In this document: in pieces, positions 27,889 to 37,239 of the stretch
Position numbering within the stretch: position 1 is the stretch's first letter
Layout of the letters: the number at the start of each line of letters is the position of its first letter
Origin: Solilutibacter tolerans
GTDB taxonomy: Bacteria > Pseudomonadota > Gammaproteobacteria > Xanthomonadales > Xanthomonadaceae
Direction: 5' to 3'
NCBI RefSeq assembly: GCF_900155935.1
Contig: NZ_FTLW01000003.1
Span: forward strand, 186,001 to 250,000
Length of the DNA: 64,000 nt
The notes under the pieces: model-generated
The model's input: only the letters and a program-made list of their open reading frames with translations
The model's database searches: none
Told to the model about the DNA's origin: nothing
Position numbers and translations under genes: made by a program

Positions 27889-28871
27889 CAATCAATCCCC
27901 AACACATCTGCCAAGGCAGAGCGCAGACCGCTACCGAAACGGCCATAACGACCACTTCGCCATTCACTCCATGCCTGTCGTAAGCGCGAAGATGATGCTA
28001 CCGAAACCTTTGCACGGGCCTGAGCGTGGCGGAGACGTTCTTGAACATCTCGGAGATGCCGCCCGCATGAAGGCGTACCTGCGACATGCCTCTCCATAGT
28101 CAACCAACGCGTCTCACCTCGACGCATGAATTCGATACGCCCCCTCCCCAGACCCCATTGCTGCAGACCCAACTTTTCCTGCACACCTATCTGATTGTTG
28201 CAATGCTGGCGATAGTCGATGACCACTTCATCCAGCGTATCGACCTCTCCCTGCATCGCACCGAGGATGGCAAACCATTCGTCATGCGCCCAGCCATCGC
28301 CCACCGGCAATGCCGAGGAAAGCAGGCTTCGCCGCATCGCCATGGCTGCACCTGTGACGATGTTCCGGCGCAGCAAGACATCGAAGGCGCGACCTGAATG
28401 CATCGCCTCCATTTCACTGGCGGAGACTTCCAACACTTCAAACAATCGGCGGCCTGATGGCTGGCCTTCGCCATCCACCAATCGCGCATCCCCATGCAAG
28501 ACCTGCAATGCTGGCCGCGGGGCAAATACCGAGGCCATGCGCTCGATCTTGCGCGGATGCCAGACATCATCCTGGTCGCAAAGGAAAAGCAATTCAGCAT
28601 CACTACGCTGCAAGGCCTGCTCAAAATGGCGGACGTAACCGATATTGGTCTCGTTACGGTGCAGGATCACCTCGCAACCCGCGCTTGAACGGTCGGCAGC
28701 GAAAGCCTCGAGCAATGCCCATGTGTTGTCGGAAGACGCATCGTCCGATAACACGTACGTGGCGGGCTGCTGCGTCTGCACGCGCAGGCTCTCCAGTTGT
28801 GCCGGCAAGAAGCGTTCACCGTTGTAGGTGCATAGCACCACCGCGCAGCGAGGCATGACCACGGCACTCAC
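27888..28871 (-). CDS. Family 2 glycosyltransferase
   Basis: The 327-residue enzyme begins with CAVVLCTYNGERFLPAQL, followed by SDDASSDNTW near 42 and the metal-binding CDQDDVW near residue 97, typical of GT2 enzymes of lipopolysaccharide O-chain synthesis. The start is GTG, overlapping the SDR stop as GTGA; an ATG 15 bases downstream is an alternative. Together with the next glycosyltransferase and the epimerase-like gene upstream it forms a three-gene envelope-sugar set. Substrate cannot be told from sequence. Confidence 0.88.
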   Translation of the reverse strand: MSAVVMPRCAVVLCTYNGERFLPAQLESLRVQTQQPATYVLSDDASSDNTWALLEAFAADRSSAGCEVILHRNETNIGYVRHFEQALQRSDAELLFLCDQDDVWHPRKIERMASVFAPRPALQVLHGDARLVDGEGQPSGRRLFEVLEVSASEMEAMHSGRAFDVLLRRNIVTGAAMAMRRSLLSSALPVGDGWAHDEWFAILGAMQGEVDTLDEVVIDYRQHCNNQIGVQEKLGLQQWGLGRGRIEFMRRGETRWLTMERHVAGTPSCGRHLRDVQERLRHAQARAKVSVASSSRLRQAWSEWRSGRYGRFGSGLRSALADVLGID

Positions 28872-29806
28872 CGCTTGACCTCTAGCCAGCGCGTGACATC
28901 GGGGGAAAACCCGCGGGGATGCACATCCAGCAACATCGTCAGCTGATGATTGTTCGCGACCAGATCATCGTCCACCCGCGACAAGGCACCTCGCAATTTC
29001 GGCATCGACTTGCCTGCCAACTGCATCAGCCAACGAGGCACGGGCAGCGGCATCGTCCACACGGGCATGTCATCACGCAGCCTGCGAAACATGTCATCGA
29101 TGCGAATACGCTCACCGCCACCGATTTCGATGATCTTGCCCTGCGCCGATGAATTGTCCATCGCATGCAAGGCTGCCAAGGCGACGTCTTCTGCATGCAC
29201 GGGTTGTCGCAAGCCTTGCCCCTTGGGATACGGGAACAGTCGCGTTTGTAATGCACGCCGTGCTATGAGGCTGAGGTTTTCATCGACACCCAGTCCGTAA
29301 ATCATCGTTGGTCGAAGGACTGTCCAGCCGATCCCCAAGCGTTCGCATTGCGTGATCAGCGCTGATTCCGCCTGGCGCAACGACGCCGACAACGCACGAT
29401 CTTCGGCAACGATGGAATTACGCTTGCTTTCCGCGCTCATCGAGCTGGTGGCCACCAGCCACTGGCACGGCGCAGCCGAAAGCGTGGACAACGCATTGGC
29501 CAATGCCTGCATCGGGCCGAAACTGATCAGCCACTCACAAGCGGTCACATCGGGCCATCCTTCGGCGAGATCCACGCGATGCCACTCGACAGACAGATCT
29601 TCGGGCGCTTGCTCGGCACGACTCAATGCCACCACACGGTGCCCTTGCGCATGCAGCATCGGCATCAAGGCGCGGCCAATCTGGCTGGTCGCGCCGGTCA
29701 GCAACACGCGTGGGGGTGGGTCGAAGTCTGGCAAAGCAGCATCACGGCTAGAAGTGTCGGCACAGTTTATCGCTTGCCCCACCACGGCCGCGCGCACCTT
29801 ACCCAC
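28868..29806 (-). CDS. NAD(P)-dependent epimerase/dehydratase-family protein
   Basis: The 312-residue extended SDR has the nucleotide-binding LLTGATSQIGRAL near residue 36 and RPTMIYGLGVDEN near 165, where the usual active-site YxxxK motif is not obvious, so it may be an atypical SDR that binds but does not epimerise. The start is GTG and overlaps the relA end by eight bases; the end overlaps the next glycosyltransferase. It probably acts on a nucleotide sugar or lipid-linked sugar for the two downstream transferases, but that is inference from position. Confidence 0.82.
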   Translation of the reverse strand: MGKVRAAVVGQAINCADTSSRDAALPDFDPPPRVLLTGATSQIGRALMPMLHAQGHRVVALSRAEQAPEDLSVEWHRVDLAEGWPDVTACEWLISFGPMQALANALSTLSAAPCQWLVATSSMSAESKRNSIVAEDRALSASLRQAESALITQCERLGIGWTVLRPTMIYGLGVDENLSLIARRALQTRLFPYPKGQGLRQPVHAEDVALAALHAMDNSSAQGKIIEIGGGERIRIDDMFRRLRDDMPVWTMPLPVPRWLMQLAGKSMPKLRGALSRVDDDLVANNHQLTMLLDVHPRGFSPDVTRWLEVKR

Positions 29807-31919
29807 GCCGCGCTTCTTGCACCCCCGGCAGCGCCGCCAATTTCCCGAGCAACTGGGACAATTGGTCGATGTCGCGGATCTCCACGCCTATCGCCAGCCG
29901 CTGGCTTCCATCGCGGGTAGCGCCGTCGCTACGAATGGCCCGCACCATCACGCCTTCCTGCGCGATCAGATTGCTGACATCGCGCAGCCATCCCTTGCGG
30001 TCGATGCCGCTGACCACGATGTCCACGGCCTGTCTGGGCGAAGCGTCGCCCCAATCCACCGGCATCAGGCGCTCGGGCTCGCGTTCCGCCATGCGTTTCA
30101 ATGATGCGCAATTGGCACGATGCATCGACAGACCGCGACTGCGGGTGAGATATCCGATCACCGGCTCACCCGGCACCGGCTGACAGCAACGCGCCACATG
30201 CACCAACAAATTGTCAACGCCCGCGACCGACACTCCCGGCCGCGCATGCGATTCCGATTTTGTCGATGCAGCAGGAGCGAACGTCTCGGGTTCGGGCTCA
30301 GGTGCTCGTCGCGCATCGTTTAACGCACGCACCACTTGCGTAGGCCCGATCTCGCCTAGCGCCACCTTGACCTGCAGCTCGTCGACAGTCTCGAGATGGA
30401 AGCGCGTCGTGATCGCCGACAAATCTGCATCGGCCAAACCCATTCGCTTCAGCTCACGCTCGAGGATCTCACGCCCGGCCTGCTGGTTGCGCTCACGATC
30501 CAGTTTGCGAAACCAGGCGCGCACTTTCTCGCGAGATCGGGGACTCGCAAGGAAACGATTGCCGGGCAGCAACCAATCGCGGCGTGGCTCGCCCGTCTTT
30601 CCCACCATCACTTCGACGCGCTCACCCGTCGTCAATTTGTAATCCAGCGGAACGATGCGCCCATCCACCTTGGCACCGCGGCAGCGATGGCCGATGTCGG
30701 TGTGCACGCGATAGGCAAAGTCGAGCGGCGTCGCACCCAGCGGCAGATCCACCACTTCGCCCTTGGGCGTGAGGGCATAAACGCGCTCTTCCACCAACTC
30801 CTGATCAAGGTCGGCGCGAAGTGATTCGTCTCCTAGTTCGTTCTCGGCATCCAGCAGCCGTCGCATCCACGCGACCTTGCGCTCAAGCGCAGCATCGCCA
30901 GCGCCACCCTCCTTGTAGCGCCAATGCGCGGCAACTCCGAGTTCCGCATGGCTGTGCATGTCACGGGTGCGAATTTGCACCTCGACCACTTTTCCTTCCG
31001 GCCCCACCACGCAGGTATGCAGTGATCGATAGTCATTAGCCTTGGGGCGCGCGATGTAGTCATCGAATTCGCCCGGCACCGGCATCCACAAGGCATGCAC
31101 TACGCCAAGCACCGCGTAACACTCGGGCGTGGTATCGACCAATACACGCACCGCGCGCAGATCGTATAGACCTTCGAACGGGAGATCCTTCTTCTGCATC
31201 TTTCGCCAGATACTGAACAGATGCTTGGAGCGCCCAGCGACTTCGGCCGTCGCCAGCCCATTGGCTTCCAGCGCATCACCCAGCACGTCCTTGACTATGT
31301 CGATATAGGTTTCGCGGCCACGCCGGGTATCGTCCATCAAGCGTGCAATACGACGATAGGCATCAGGCTCAAGCACGCGGAAGGCGAGGTCTTCCAACTC
31401 CCATTTCAATTGCCAGATACCCAGCCGGTTGGCAAGCGGCGCGTGGATATCGCGTGTCAGCTGCGCCAACACATGGGCATCGGGTGCACTGACACGCACG
31501 GCGTCACGCAGGCGGGTCAAATGACGCGCCAACAATATCGGCACTACACGCAAGTCTTGGCTCATCGCCAGCAACAAGCGTCGCAACCCTTCCGGATTCG
31601 ACCCTTGCCCCTGCTCGGCATGCAGCGCGCGCACTTGCGCTTCTGCGGCCAGGCCTTCCAGCAGTCGCTGGATCGAAGCAGACATCATGATGTCGGGCGG
31701 AATTCCGTTCTCGAACGCCGCATCAATGAGCGCCGCCGAAAGCATGTCTTCATCGGCATTCAAGGTAACAAGCTGCGCCAAGGTATCGGATGCACGATCC
31801 CGGGACGACTCAATTTTCGCGTGCCCCAGGGTTGTTTTCAGCCAGGCGCGCGCTTCTTCGCCCAGCCCGTCGAGGGCAGGTAAAAACAGGAGATCTGACA
31901 AGGGCGCGGGGGCAGCCAC
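29799..31919 (-). CDS. relA: GTP pyrophosphokinase RelA
   Basis: The 706-residue long RSH protein makes (p)ppGpp on stalled ribosomes. The HD hydrolase part is worn out (ALIDAAFENG where active enzymes have HD and ED), the synthetase carries EFDDYIARPK near residue 280, the EXDD form typical of monofunctional RelA, and TGS (near 390-450) and C-terminal ACT domains follow. The start is GTG with no clear ribosome-binding site; no in-frame ATG lies close by. It heads the minus-strand train that continues into the envelope genes. Confidence 0.95.
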   Translation of the reverse strand: MAAPAPLSDLLFLPALDGLGEEARAWLKTTLGHAKIESSRDRASDTLAQLVTLNADEDMLSAALIDAAFENGIPPDIMMSASIQRLLEGLAAEAQVRALHAEQGQGSNPEGLRRLLLAMSQDLRVVPILLARHLTRLRDAVRVSAPDAHVLAQLTRDIHAPLANRLGIWQLKWELEDLAFRVLEPDAYRRIARLMDDTRRGRETYIDIVKDVLGDALEANGLATAEVAGRSKHLFSIWRKMQKKDLPFEGLYDLRAVRVLVDTTPECYAVLGVVHALWMPVPGEFDDYIARPKANDYRSLHTCVVGPEGKVVEVQIRTRDMHSHAELGVAAHWRYKEGGAGDAALERKVAWMRRLLDAENELGDESLRADLDQELVEERVYALTPKGEVVDLPLGATPLDFAYRVHTDIGHRCRGAKVDGRIVPLDYKLTTGERVEVMVGKTGEPRRDWLLPGNRFLASPRSREKVRAWFRKLDRERNQQAGREILERELKRMGLADADLSAITTRFHLETVDELQVKVALGEIGPTQVVRALNDARRAPEPEPETFAPAASTKSESHARPGVSVAGVDNLLVHVARCCQPVPGEPVIGYLTRSRGLSMHRANCASLKRMAEREPERLMPVDWGDASPRQAVDIVVSGIDRKGWLRDVSNLIAQEGVMVRAIRSDGATRDGSQRLAIGVEIRDIDQLSQLLGKLAALPGVQEARRG

Positions 31920-31996
31920 GGCAACTTCAACTTTAATGACGCATTCATTGATCAGGTATGGCTACACTACCGACAAGCCCAGCGATTGGAACCCCC

Positions 31997-32503
31997 ATGC
32001 GCATGATCCGCTCGTTCATTGTCATCAGCCTGCTACTTGCTTCGACCACCACGATTGCCCAGCAGCGAGACGGCACTCCTATCGAGCGGCAGATGACTGC
32101 CGAAGAATTCAAGGCGGCCGGGCTAGACAAGCTTTCGGCAGAAGAGCTCGCCCGACTGAATGGCTGGCTGAACCGCACCGTGGTGCAAGAGTCAAAAAAG
32201 GCGGCAGCGGCTGCTCTGGCAGTAGCCAAGCAGGATGAAGAAACAAAAGCCAATCGCATGTTGCAGTTTGGCGGCGGCGAGGCGTTCGATGCCAAGATGA
32301 CTGGGCACTTTGACGGCTTCGAACGCGGCAAGAAGTACACCCTGGACAATGGTCAGGTGTGGGAGCAAATCGACGATGCGCGCATGTACGGGGTCAAGCT
32401 CGACAATCCAACGGTTTCGCTCAAGCCAAGTTTGTTTGGCAATGCCTGGTACATGCGCGTGGATGGGAGAGCCGTGAACGCCAAGGTGAAGCGCGTCAAA
32501 TAA
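31997..32503 (+). CDS. Secreted protein of unknown function
   Basis: The 168-residue protein has a signal peptide (about residues 1-22, ending TIAQQ). A charged, Ala/Glu-rich helical region follows (about 30-85, with LDKLSAEELARLNGWLN). The C-terminal 70 residues contain FDGFERGKKYTLDNGQVWEQ and end in basic residues. I do not recognise a domain with certainty; the C-terminal part recalls small secreted proteins common in xanthomonads. The ATG at 31997 leads the signal sequence; the in-frame codon 39 bases upstream does not. It is alone between divergent relA and convergent hrpA. Confidence 0.75.
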   Translation: MRMIRSFIVISLLLASTTTIAQQRDGTPIERQMTAEEFKAAGLDKLSAEELARLNGWLNRTVVQESKKAAAAALAVAKQDEETKANRMLQFGGGEAFDAKMTGHFDGFERGKKYTLDNGQVWEQIDDARMYGVKLDNPTVSLKPSLFGNAWYMRVDGRAVNAKVKRVK

Positions 32504-32523
32504 CGCGCTGATCTTTTAACGCG

Positions 32524-35500
32524 TCAATCTACTGCCTGCATCTTCGCGATGCGCGCCGCCAATTTCTTTGCCGATATGCCACCTTTCGCACCCAATTCTT
32601 GTGCATAGGTCGCGACGCGCAATTCCTCCAGCTCCCAACGCAACGCCTGGGCATCGACATGCGCCGGATCCGCTTCTGCCAAGGCATCGACGAAAGGTTT
32701 CAACTCCAGCATCCGCGCCTGATCTTTTTGCGGATCACGTTGCGCGCGCTCGGCGCGCAATGACAACGCCTTCAGATAACGAGGCAATTCCACCAATGCC
32801 TCGGCTGGTGTTTCACGCAAGAAACCGGGCGCCGCCAAACTATCAAGATGGGCGCGCATGTCGTCCAAGTTGCCACTAGCCCACCCCATCAGCCGGGATT
32901 CCAGTCGTGCGCGCACTTCGGCGATGGCCGTGAGAATGGCATCGGCCTGCTGCAGGCGGCGCATAGATTCAGCAAACAGCGTTTTGCCGATGCTCTCGGC
33001 TTCACTATCGAAAGTGCCGCGATCGCGAATCGGCATCAGTCGCTCGTCATTACTTAGCGAGGAAAACGCACCCTCGACCAAATCTTCTCGCAGCTGATCG
33101 GCATCACGCGCCAGCGGCTTGCGCAGCGCATCCAATTTGGACGGCGCATGGTCCAACGCGGCATAAAGCAAGCCGGTTTTCGGGGGGATCGGCAGTTGCC
33201 GGCGCGCTTGCTTGAACTTGTCGGTCAGCGCGATACGCAGCAGGCGGCGCACTCCGGCAGGATGCAATCGCTGCGCCGTGTTGCGCTGCGCATGGACATG
33301 CAACGATGCAGCATCGCCATCGTCCTGCAACGCCGGATAAGCGGGGATGCCGCCATCCCCCATGATTTGGACGGGAATCGGATCTTCCGGAAACGACTGG
33401 AGGCCGCTCCGAGCCATGTCCTTAGCCGCGCGCGAGGCAAAAGCACGCTGCGCGCGATCACCGTATTTCGTTCGCAACTCGTCAAGGTCACGCGAATGTG
33501 CAAGCACTTGCTTGCCCGATTCATCTTGCAGTTGCAGGTTCATGCGCAAATGGGGGTCGATGTCGGCCTCATCAAAATCGGCCACCGACATCTCCACGCC
33601 CGAAAGCCTCTTCAGGAAGCGCGCAAGCACCGAGGTCATCGCATCGCCCCCGGGCTCAGGGTGCGCTTGTGCGAAGGCGCGCGCAAAGTCCGGCGCAGGC
33701 ACGAAGTTTCTTCGCAAGACCTTGGGCAAGGACTTGATCAATGCCGCCGCCTTGTCCTGGATAAAGCCAGGTGCCAACCACGACAAGCGCGCATCATCCA
33801 GTGCGTTGAGCAAATGCAAAGGGACGACGAGGGTCATCCCGTCGTCCACCGCACCAGGCTCGAAGCGATAGCGCACGGCCAGACGTGCATCGCCCAACGC
33901 CAAGTAGGGCGGGAAGCGCACGGCATCGGTTTCGTCCGCGATCAGCAGATCATCCCGCGTCCATACAAGCGCAGCCTGCTCGGCCTTCGGCAATCTCTTG
34001 AACCAGGCATCCATCGCCTGCGCGCCGTGGATCTGCGCTGGCAATCGATCCAGATACCAACGTGCCTGCCAATCTTCATCGACTACCAGACCAGCTCTTC
34101 GCTGCTTGGCCTCCTCTTCCTTGGCCTCCTGCAGCGTGAGCAGGTTGCGCGGCAGGAAGGTGCTTCGTGTATTGATGTCGCCCGTCACCAACCCATCGCG
34201 CACGAAGATGGCGCGCGATTCTTCCGGATACAGGGCGCCGTAATGCACGGGTTTCTTCGGGGCCAGCACCAAACCGAACAAGCTGATCTGTTCGCTGCCG
34301 ATCACCCGTCCCTGCGAACGTGACCAATGGGGGTCGTGATGGCGACGTGCCAGCAGATGCGGCAATTCCGCGATGACCCAATCCGGCTCAATCGCCGCAT
34401 TGGTGATGGCCCAGACCCGCTCGGTGTCCAGCAACGTCGCCGACAAGACCCAGGCGGGCGGCTTGCGGGCAAGTGCGGAGCCCGGAAACAACTGGAAGCG
34501 ACGTCCCCGCGGGCCTTCGTACACACCGCGGTCACCCAGATGCGCTACTTGCGTTGGCAGGCCAGCGATCAAGGCGCGATGGAGTTTGGCGTAGTCGACG
34601 CGGGTGACTTCTTTCAGGGCATCCGTCTGCTGCGTGGGGCCATGCTTATCGGACTTCGAACTGTCCGGAGCGGGCTTGCGCGATTTTTCACTCGGACCCT
34701 GCTTGTTTGAAGAAGCGAGAACGCGGCCACTCGACCATCCCATTTCCTCGCATTGCAATTTCAATTGGCGATGAAGTTCACGCCATTCGCGCAGCCGCAG
34801 GAAGCCAAGAAAATGTCTCTCCGCCCATTTGCGCAGCTGTGACTGGCTAAGATCCTCATGGGCGATGCGGAAAGCGTCCCACAGGTTCCAGATACCTATG
34901 AATTCGGATTTCGCGTCGGCGAATTCGGCATGCACGGCATCAGCCGCTGCACGAGCATCTGCTGGACGCTCGCGTGGATCCTGAATGCCCAGGAAACTGG
35001 CGATGGCCAACATCTCGTGCAACACGCCGTGCTTTTCGGCAGCGATCAGCATGCGCGACAGCTTTACATCAACCGGCAACTTGGCCATCTGCTTGCCGAC
35101 GGCGGTCAATTTGCGCTGCCCGTCGATCGCACCAAGTTCTGACAACTGCTGCCAGCCATCGGCCACGGCGCGTGGATCAGGCGGCTCAAGGAACGGGAAC
35201 GTTTCGATATCGCCGAGGCCAATCGATAGCATCCGCAGGATCACGCCCGCCAATGCGGCACGACGGATTTCCGGATCAGTGAACTCGGCGCGCGCCCCGA
35301 AGTCGGTCTCGGAATACAGACGGATGCACACTCCATCGGCCACGCGGCCACATCGACCGGCGCGCTGGTTGGCGCTGGCCTGCGAGACAGGTTCGATATG
35401 CAGGCGGTCCAACTTCTGGCGCGGGCTGTAGCGTTTGACGCGTGCGTACCCGGGATCGACCACGTAGCGGATCCGCGGCACAGTGAGCGAGGTCTCCGCC

Positions 35501-36564
35501 ACGTTGGTCGCGAGCACGATGCGGCGCTTGACCCCGGGCTGGAACACCTTGTCCTGGTCACGCGCGGACAATCGCGCATAGAGCGGCACGACTTCGGTCG
35601 AGCGATATTTGCGCCGCTCCAGCGCAAGATGCGCATCGCGAATTTCGCGCTCGCCCGGCAGGAAGATCAGGGTGTCGCCCAACGGGTTCTCGCGGGTGAT
35701 TTCATCACAGGCCGCCACGATGCCATCCAGCACGCTGCGCGCGCCTTCATCCTCACCCTCACCCTCCAGCGGGCGATAGCGCAATTCGACGGGAAAAGTG
35801 CGGCCTTCCACCTCGACCACCGGCGCATCCCCGAAATGTTCGGCGAAACGCGCGGTATCAATAGTGGCGGATGTCACGATGACCTTGAGGTCGGGACGCC
35901 TTGGCAACAATTGCCTCAGATAGCCGAGCAAAAAATCGATGTTCAGGCTGCGCTCGTGCGCTTCGTCGATGATGATGGTGTCGTAGCGCGACAGCCAGCG
36001 GTCATTCTGAATCTCCGCCAACAGGATGCCATCGGTCATGAACTTGATCGCCGTGGCATCGCTGACCTGATCGTTGAAGCGCACTTGGAAGCCCACCGCG
36101 CCGCCCATCGGCACTTGCAACTCTTCAGCCACGCGCCGCGCAACCGACCGCGCCGCGATGCGCCTGGGCTGCGTGCAGCCGATCATCCCGGCCTGGCCGC
36201 GTCCCGCCAGCAGACACAATTTGGGTAGTTGCGTGGTCTTGCCGCTGCCGGTCTCACCCGCTAACACCACGACTTGATGTTTGCGAATGAGTTCGATGAT
36301 GACATCAGCGTGCGCAGCTATCGGAAGATCGGCATTGATCGTGGCCACCGGCAGTTGCGCGGCACGTCGTTCGCGCTCCGTGATGGATGCCTGCAATTTC
36401 GTCGCGAAGGCATCGCGCAATCCCTCATCATCCGGCTTGGCTTTCCACTTCGACCACAAACCGATCAGTCGACCACGGTCACGCGTCAGCGCAGCATCGA
36501 TTGCGCGCTTAGCCTGCCCCGGTTGGACGGCGATATCGATAGATGGGGTGGAGTCGTTGGGCAT
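32524..36564 (-). CDS. hrpA: ATP-dependent RNA helicase HrpA
   Basis: The 1346-residue DEAH-box helicase has Walker A GETGSGKTTQ near residue 108, DEAH near 200 (IIDEAHERSLN), SATID near 228 and the QRAGRCGR motif near 400, then the HA2, OB-fold and long DUF3418 C-terminal regions expected of HrpA. HrpA rescues stalled or collided ribosomes in E. coli. I chose the ATG at 36564 over an in-frame TTG 15 bases upstream. dps is divergent with 87 bases between starts. Length matches the family (about 1300). Confidence 0.96.
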   Translation of the reverse strand: MPNDSTPSIDIAVQPGQAKRAIDAALTRDRGRLIGLWSKWKAKPDDEGLRDAFATKLQASITERERRAAQLPVATINADLPIAAHADVIIELIRKHQVVVLAGETGSGKTTQLPKLCLLAGRGQAGMIGCTQPRRIAARSVARRVAEELQVPMGGAVGFQVRFNDQVSDATAIKFMTDGILLAEIQNDRWLSRYDTIIIDEAHERSLNIDFLLGYLRQLLPRRPDLKVIVTSATIDTARFAEHFGDAPVVEVEGRTFPVELRYRPLEGEGEDEGARSVLDGIVAACDEITRENPLGDTLIFLPGEREIRDAHLALERRKYRSTEVVPLYARLSARDQDKVFQPGVKRRIVLATNVAETSLTVPRIRYVVDPGYARVKRYSPRQKLDRLHIEPVSQASANQRAGRCGRVADGVCIRLYSETDFGARAEFTDPEIRRAALAGVILRMLSIGLGDIETFPFLEPPDPRAVADGWQQLSELGAIDGQRKLTAVGKQMAKLPVDVKLSRMLIAAEKHGVLHEMLAIASFLGIQDPRERPADARAAADAVHAEFADAKSEFIGIWNLWDAFRIAHEDLSQSQLRKWAERHFLGFLRLREWRELHRQLKLQCEEMGWSSGRVLASSNKQGPSEKSRKPAPDSSKSDKHGPTQQTDALKEVTRVDYAKLHRALIAGLPTQVAHLGDRGVYEGPRGRRFQLFPGSALARKPPAWVLSATLLDTERVWAITNAAIEPDWVIAELPHLLARRHHDPHWSRSQGRVIGSEQISLFGLVLAPKKPVHYGALYPEESRAIFVRDGLVTGDINTRSTFLPRNLLTLQEAKEEEAKQRRAGLVVDEDWQARWYLDRLPAQIHGAQAMDAWFKRLPKAEQAALVWTRDDLLIADETDAVRFPPYLALGDARLAVRYRFEPGAVDDGMTLVVPLHLLNALDDARLSWLAPGFIQDKAAALIKSLPKVLRRNFVPAPDFARAFAQAHPEPGGDAMTSVLARFLKRLSGVEMSVADFDEADIDPHLRMNLQLQDESGKQVLAHSRDLDELRTKYGDRAQRAFASRAAKDMARSGLQSFPEDPIPVQIMGDGGIPAYPALQDDGDAASLHVHAQRNTAQRLHPAGVRRLLRIALTDKFKQARRQLPIPPKTGLLYAALDHAPSKLDALRKPLARDADQLREDLVEGAFSSLSNDERLMPIRDRGTFDSEAESIGKTLFAESMRRLQQADAILTAIAEVRARLESRLMGWASGNLDDMRAHLDSLAAPGFLRETPAEALVELPRYLKALSLRAERAQRDPQKDQARMLELKPFVDALAEADPAHVDAQALRWELEELRVATYAQELGAKGGISAKKLAARIAKMQAVD

Positions 36565-36651
36565 GGCTAATGATTTCAATCAGGTATTTTCATCGCGCCG
36601 AAACACGGGGAAGGGTATTGTCACCGCATCCCCCCTCAAAGGATTGTTTCC

Positions 36652-37206
36652 ATGGCCAAGAAAAAAGCATCCGCCAAGAAAACCAGCAAAGCTGCCAAGG
36701 TGGCTCCCAGCCCGCATGCGGACGGTGCCCCGGCCATCGACATCGGCATCAGCGCCAAAGAACGCGCCAAGATCGCCAATGGTCTTTCGCACTTCCTTGC
36801 CGATAGTTACACCTTGTATTTGAAGACGCACAATTTCCACTGGAATGTCACCGGTTCGATGTTCAATGCCTTGCACAATATGTTCGAAGCGCAATACACC
36901 GAAGAATGGACCGCACTCGACGAGATCGCCGAACGCATCCGCGCGCTCGGCTTCAATGCACCAGGCAGCTACACCGAATTCGCCAAACTGACCTCCATCA
37001 AGGAAGAGCCCGGATTGACCGATACCGCCAATTGGCGGGAGATGGTCAGCCAGCTGGTCGCCGGCAACGAGGCCGTCTGCCGCACTGCACGCGAGGTGCT
37101 GGAGATCGCCGATGACGCCGACGATGCACCCACCGAAGACCTACTGACCCAACGCCTGCAAATCCACGAAAAGTACGCTTGGATGTTGCGTTCGCTGCTG
37201 CAGTAA
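36652..37206 (+). CDS. dps: Dps-family DNA-binding ferritin-like protein
   Basis: The 184-residue protein keeps the Dps fold and the inter-subunit ferroxidase pattern: HNFHWNV near residue 62-68, HNMFEAQ near 79 and LDEIAERI near 93-100. Dps stores iron, consumes peroxide and compacts DNA in starvation. The first 18 residues are unusually rich in Lys and Ala (MAKKKASAKKTSKAAK), a likely DNA-binding tail. The ATG follows AAAGGA with a nine-base gap. It is alone in its operon, divergent from hrpA and convergent with pyrB. Confidence 0.95.
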   Translation: MAKKKASAKKTSKAAKVAPSPHADGAPAIDIGISAKERAKIANGLSHFLADSYTLYLKTHNFHWNVTGSMFNALHNMFEAQYTEEWTALDEIAERIRALGFNAPGSYTEFAKLTSIKEEPGLTDTANWREMVSQLVAGNEAVCRTAREVLEIADDADDAPTEDLLTQRLQIHEKYAWMLRSLLQ

Positions 37207-37239
37207 TCAAGCCGCAAGCAGCACACGCGGAACGTGCGT

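Noticed and set aside
33148-34323. 391-codon plus-strand open frame opposite hrpA
   Set aside because: hrpA is certain across this region; the antisense frame has no ribosome-binding site or domain.
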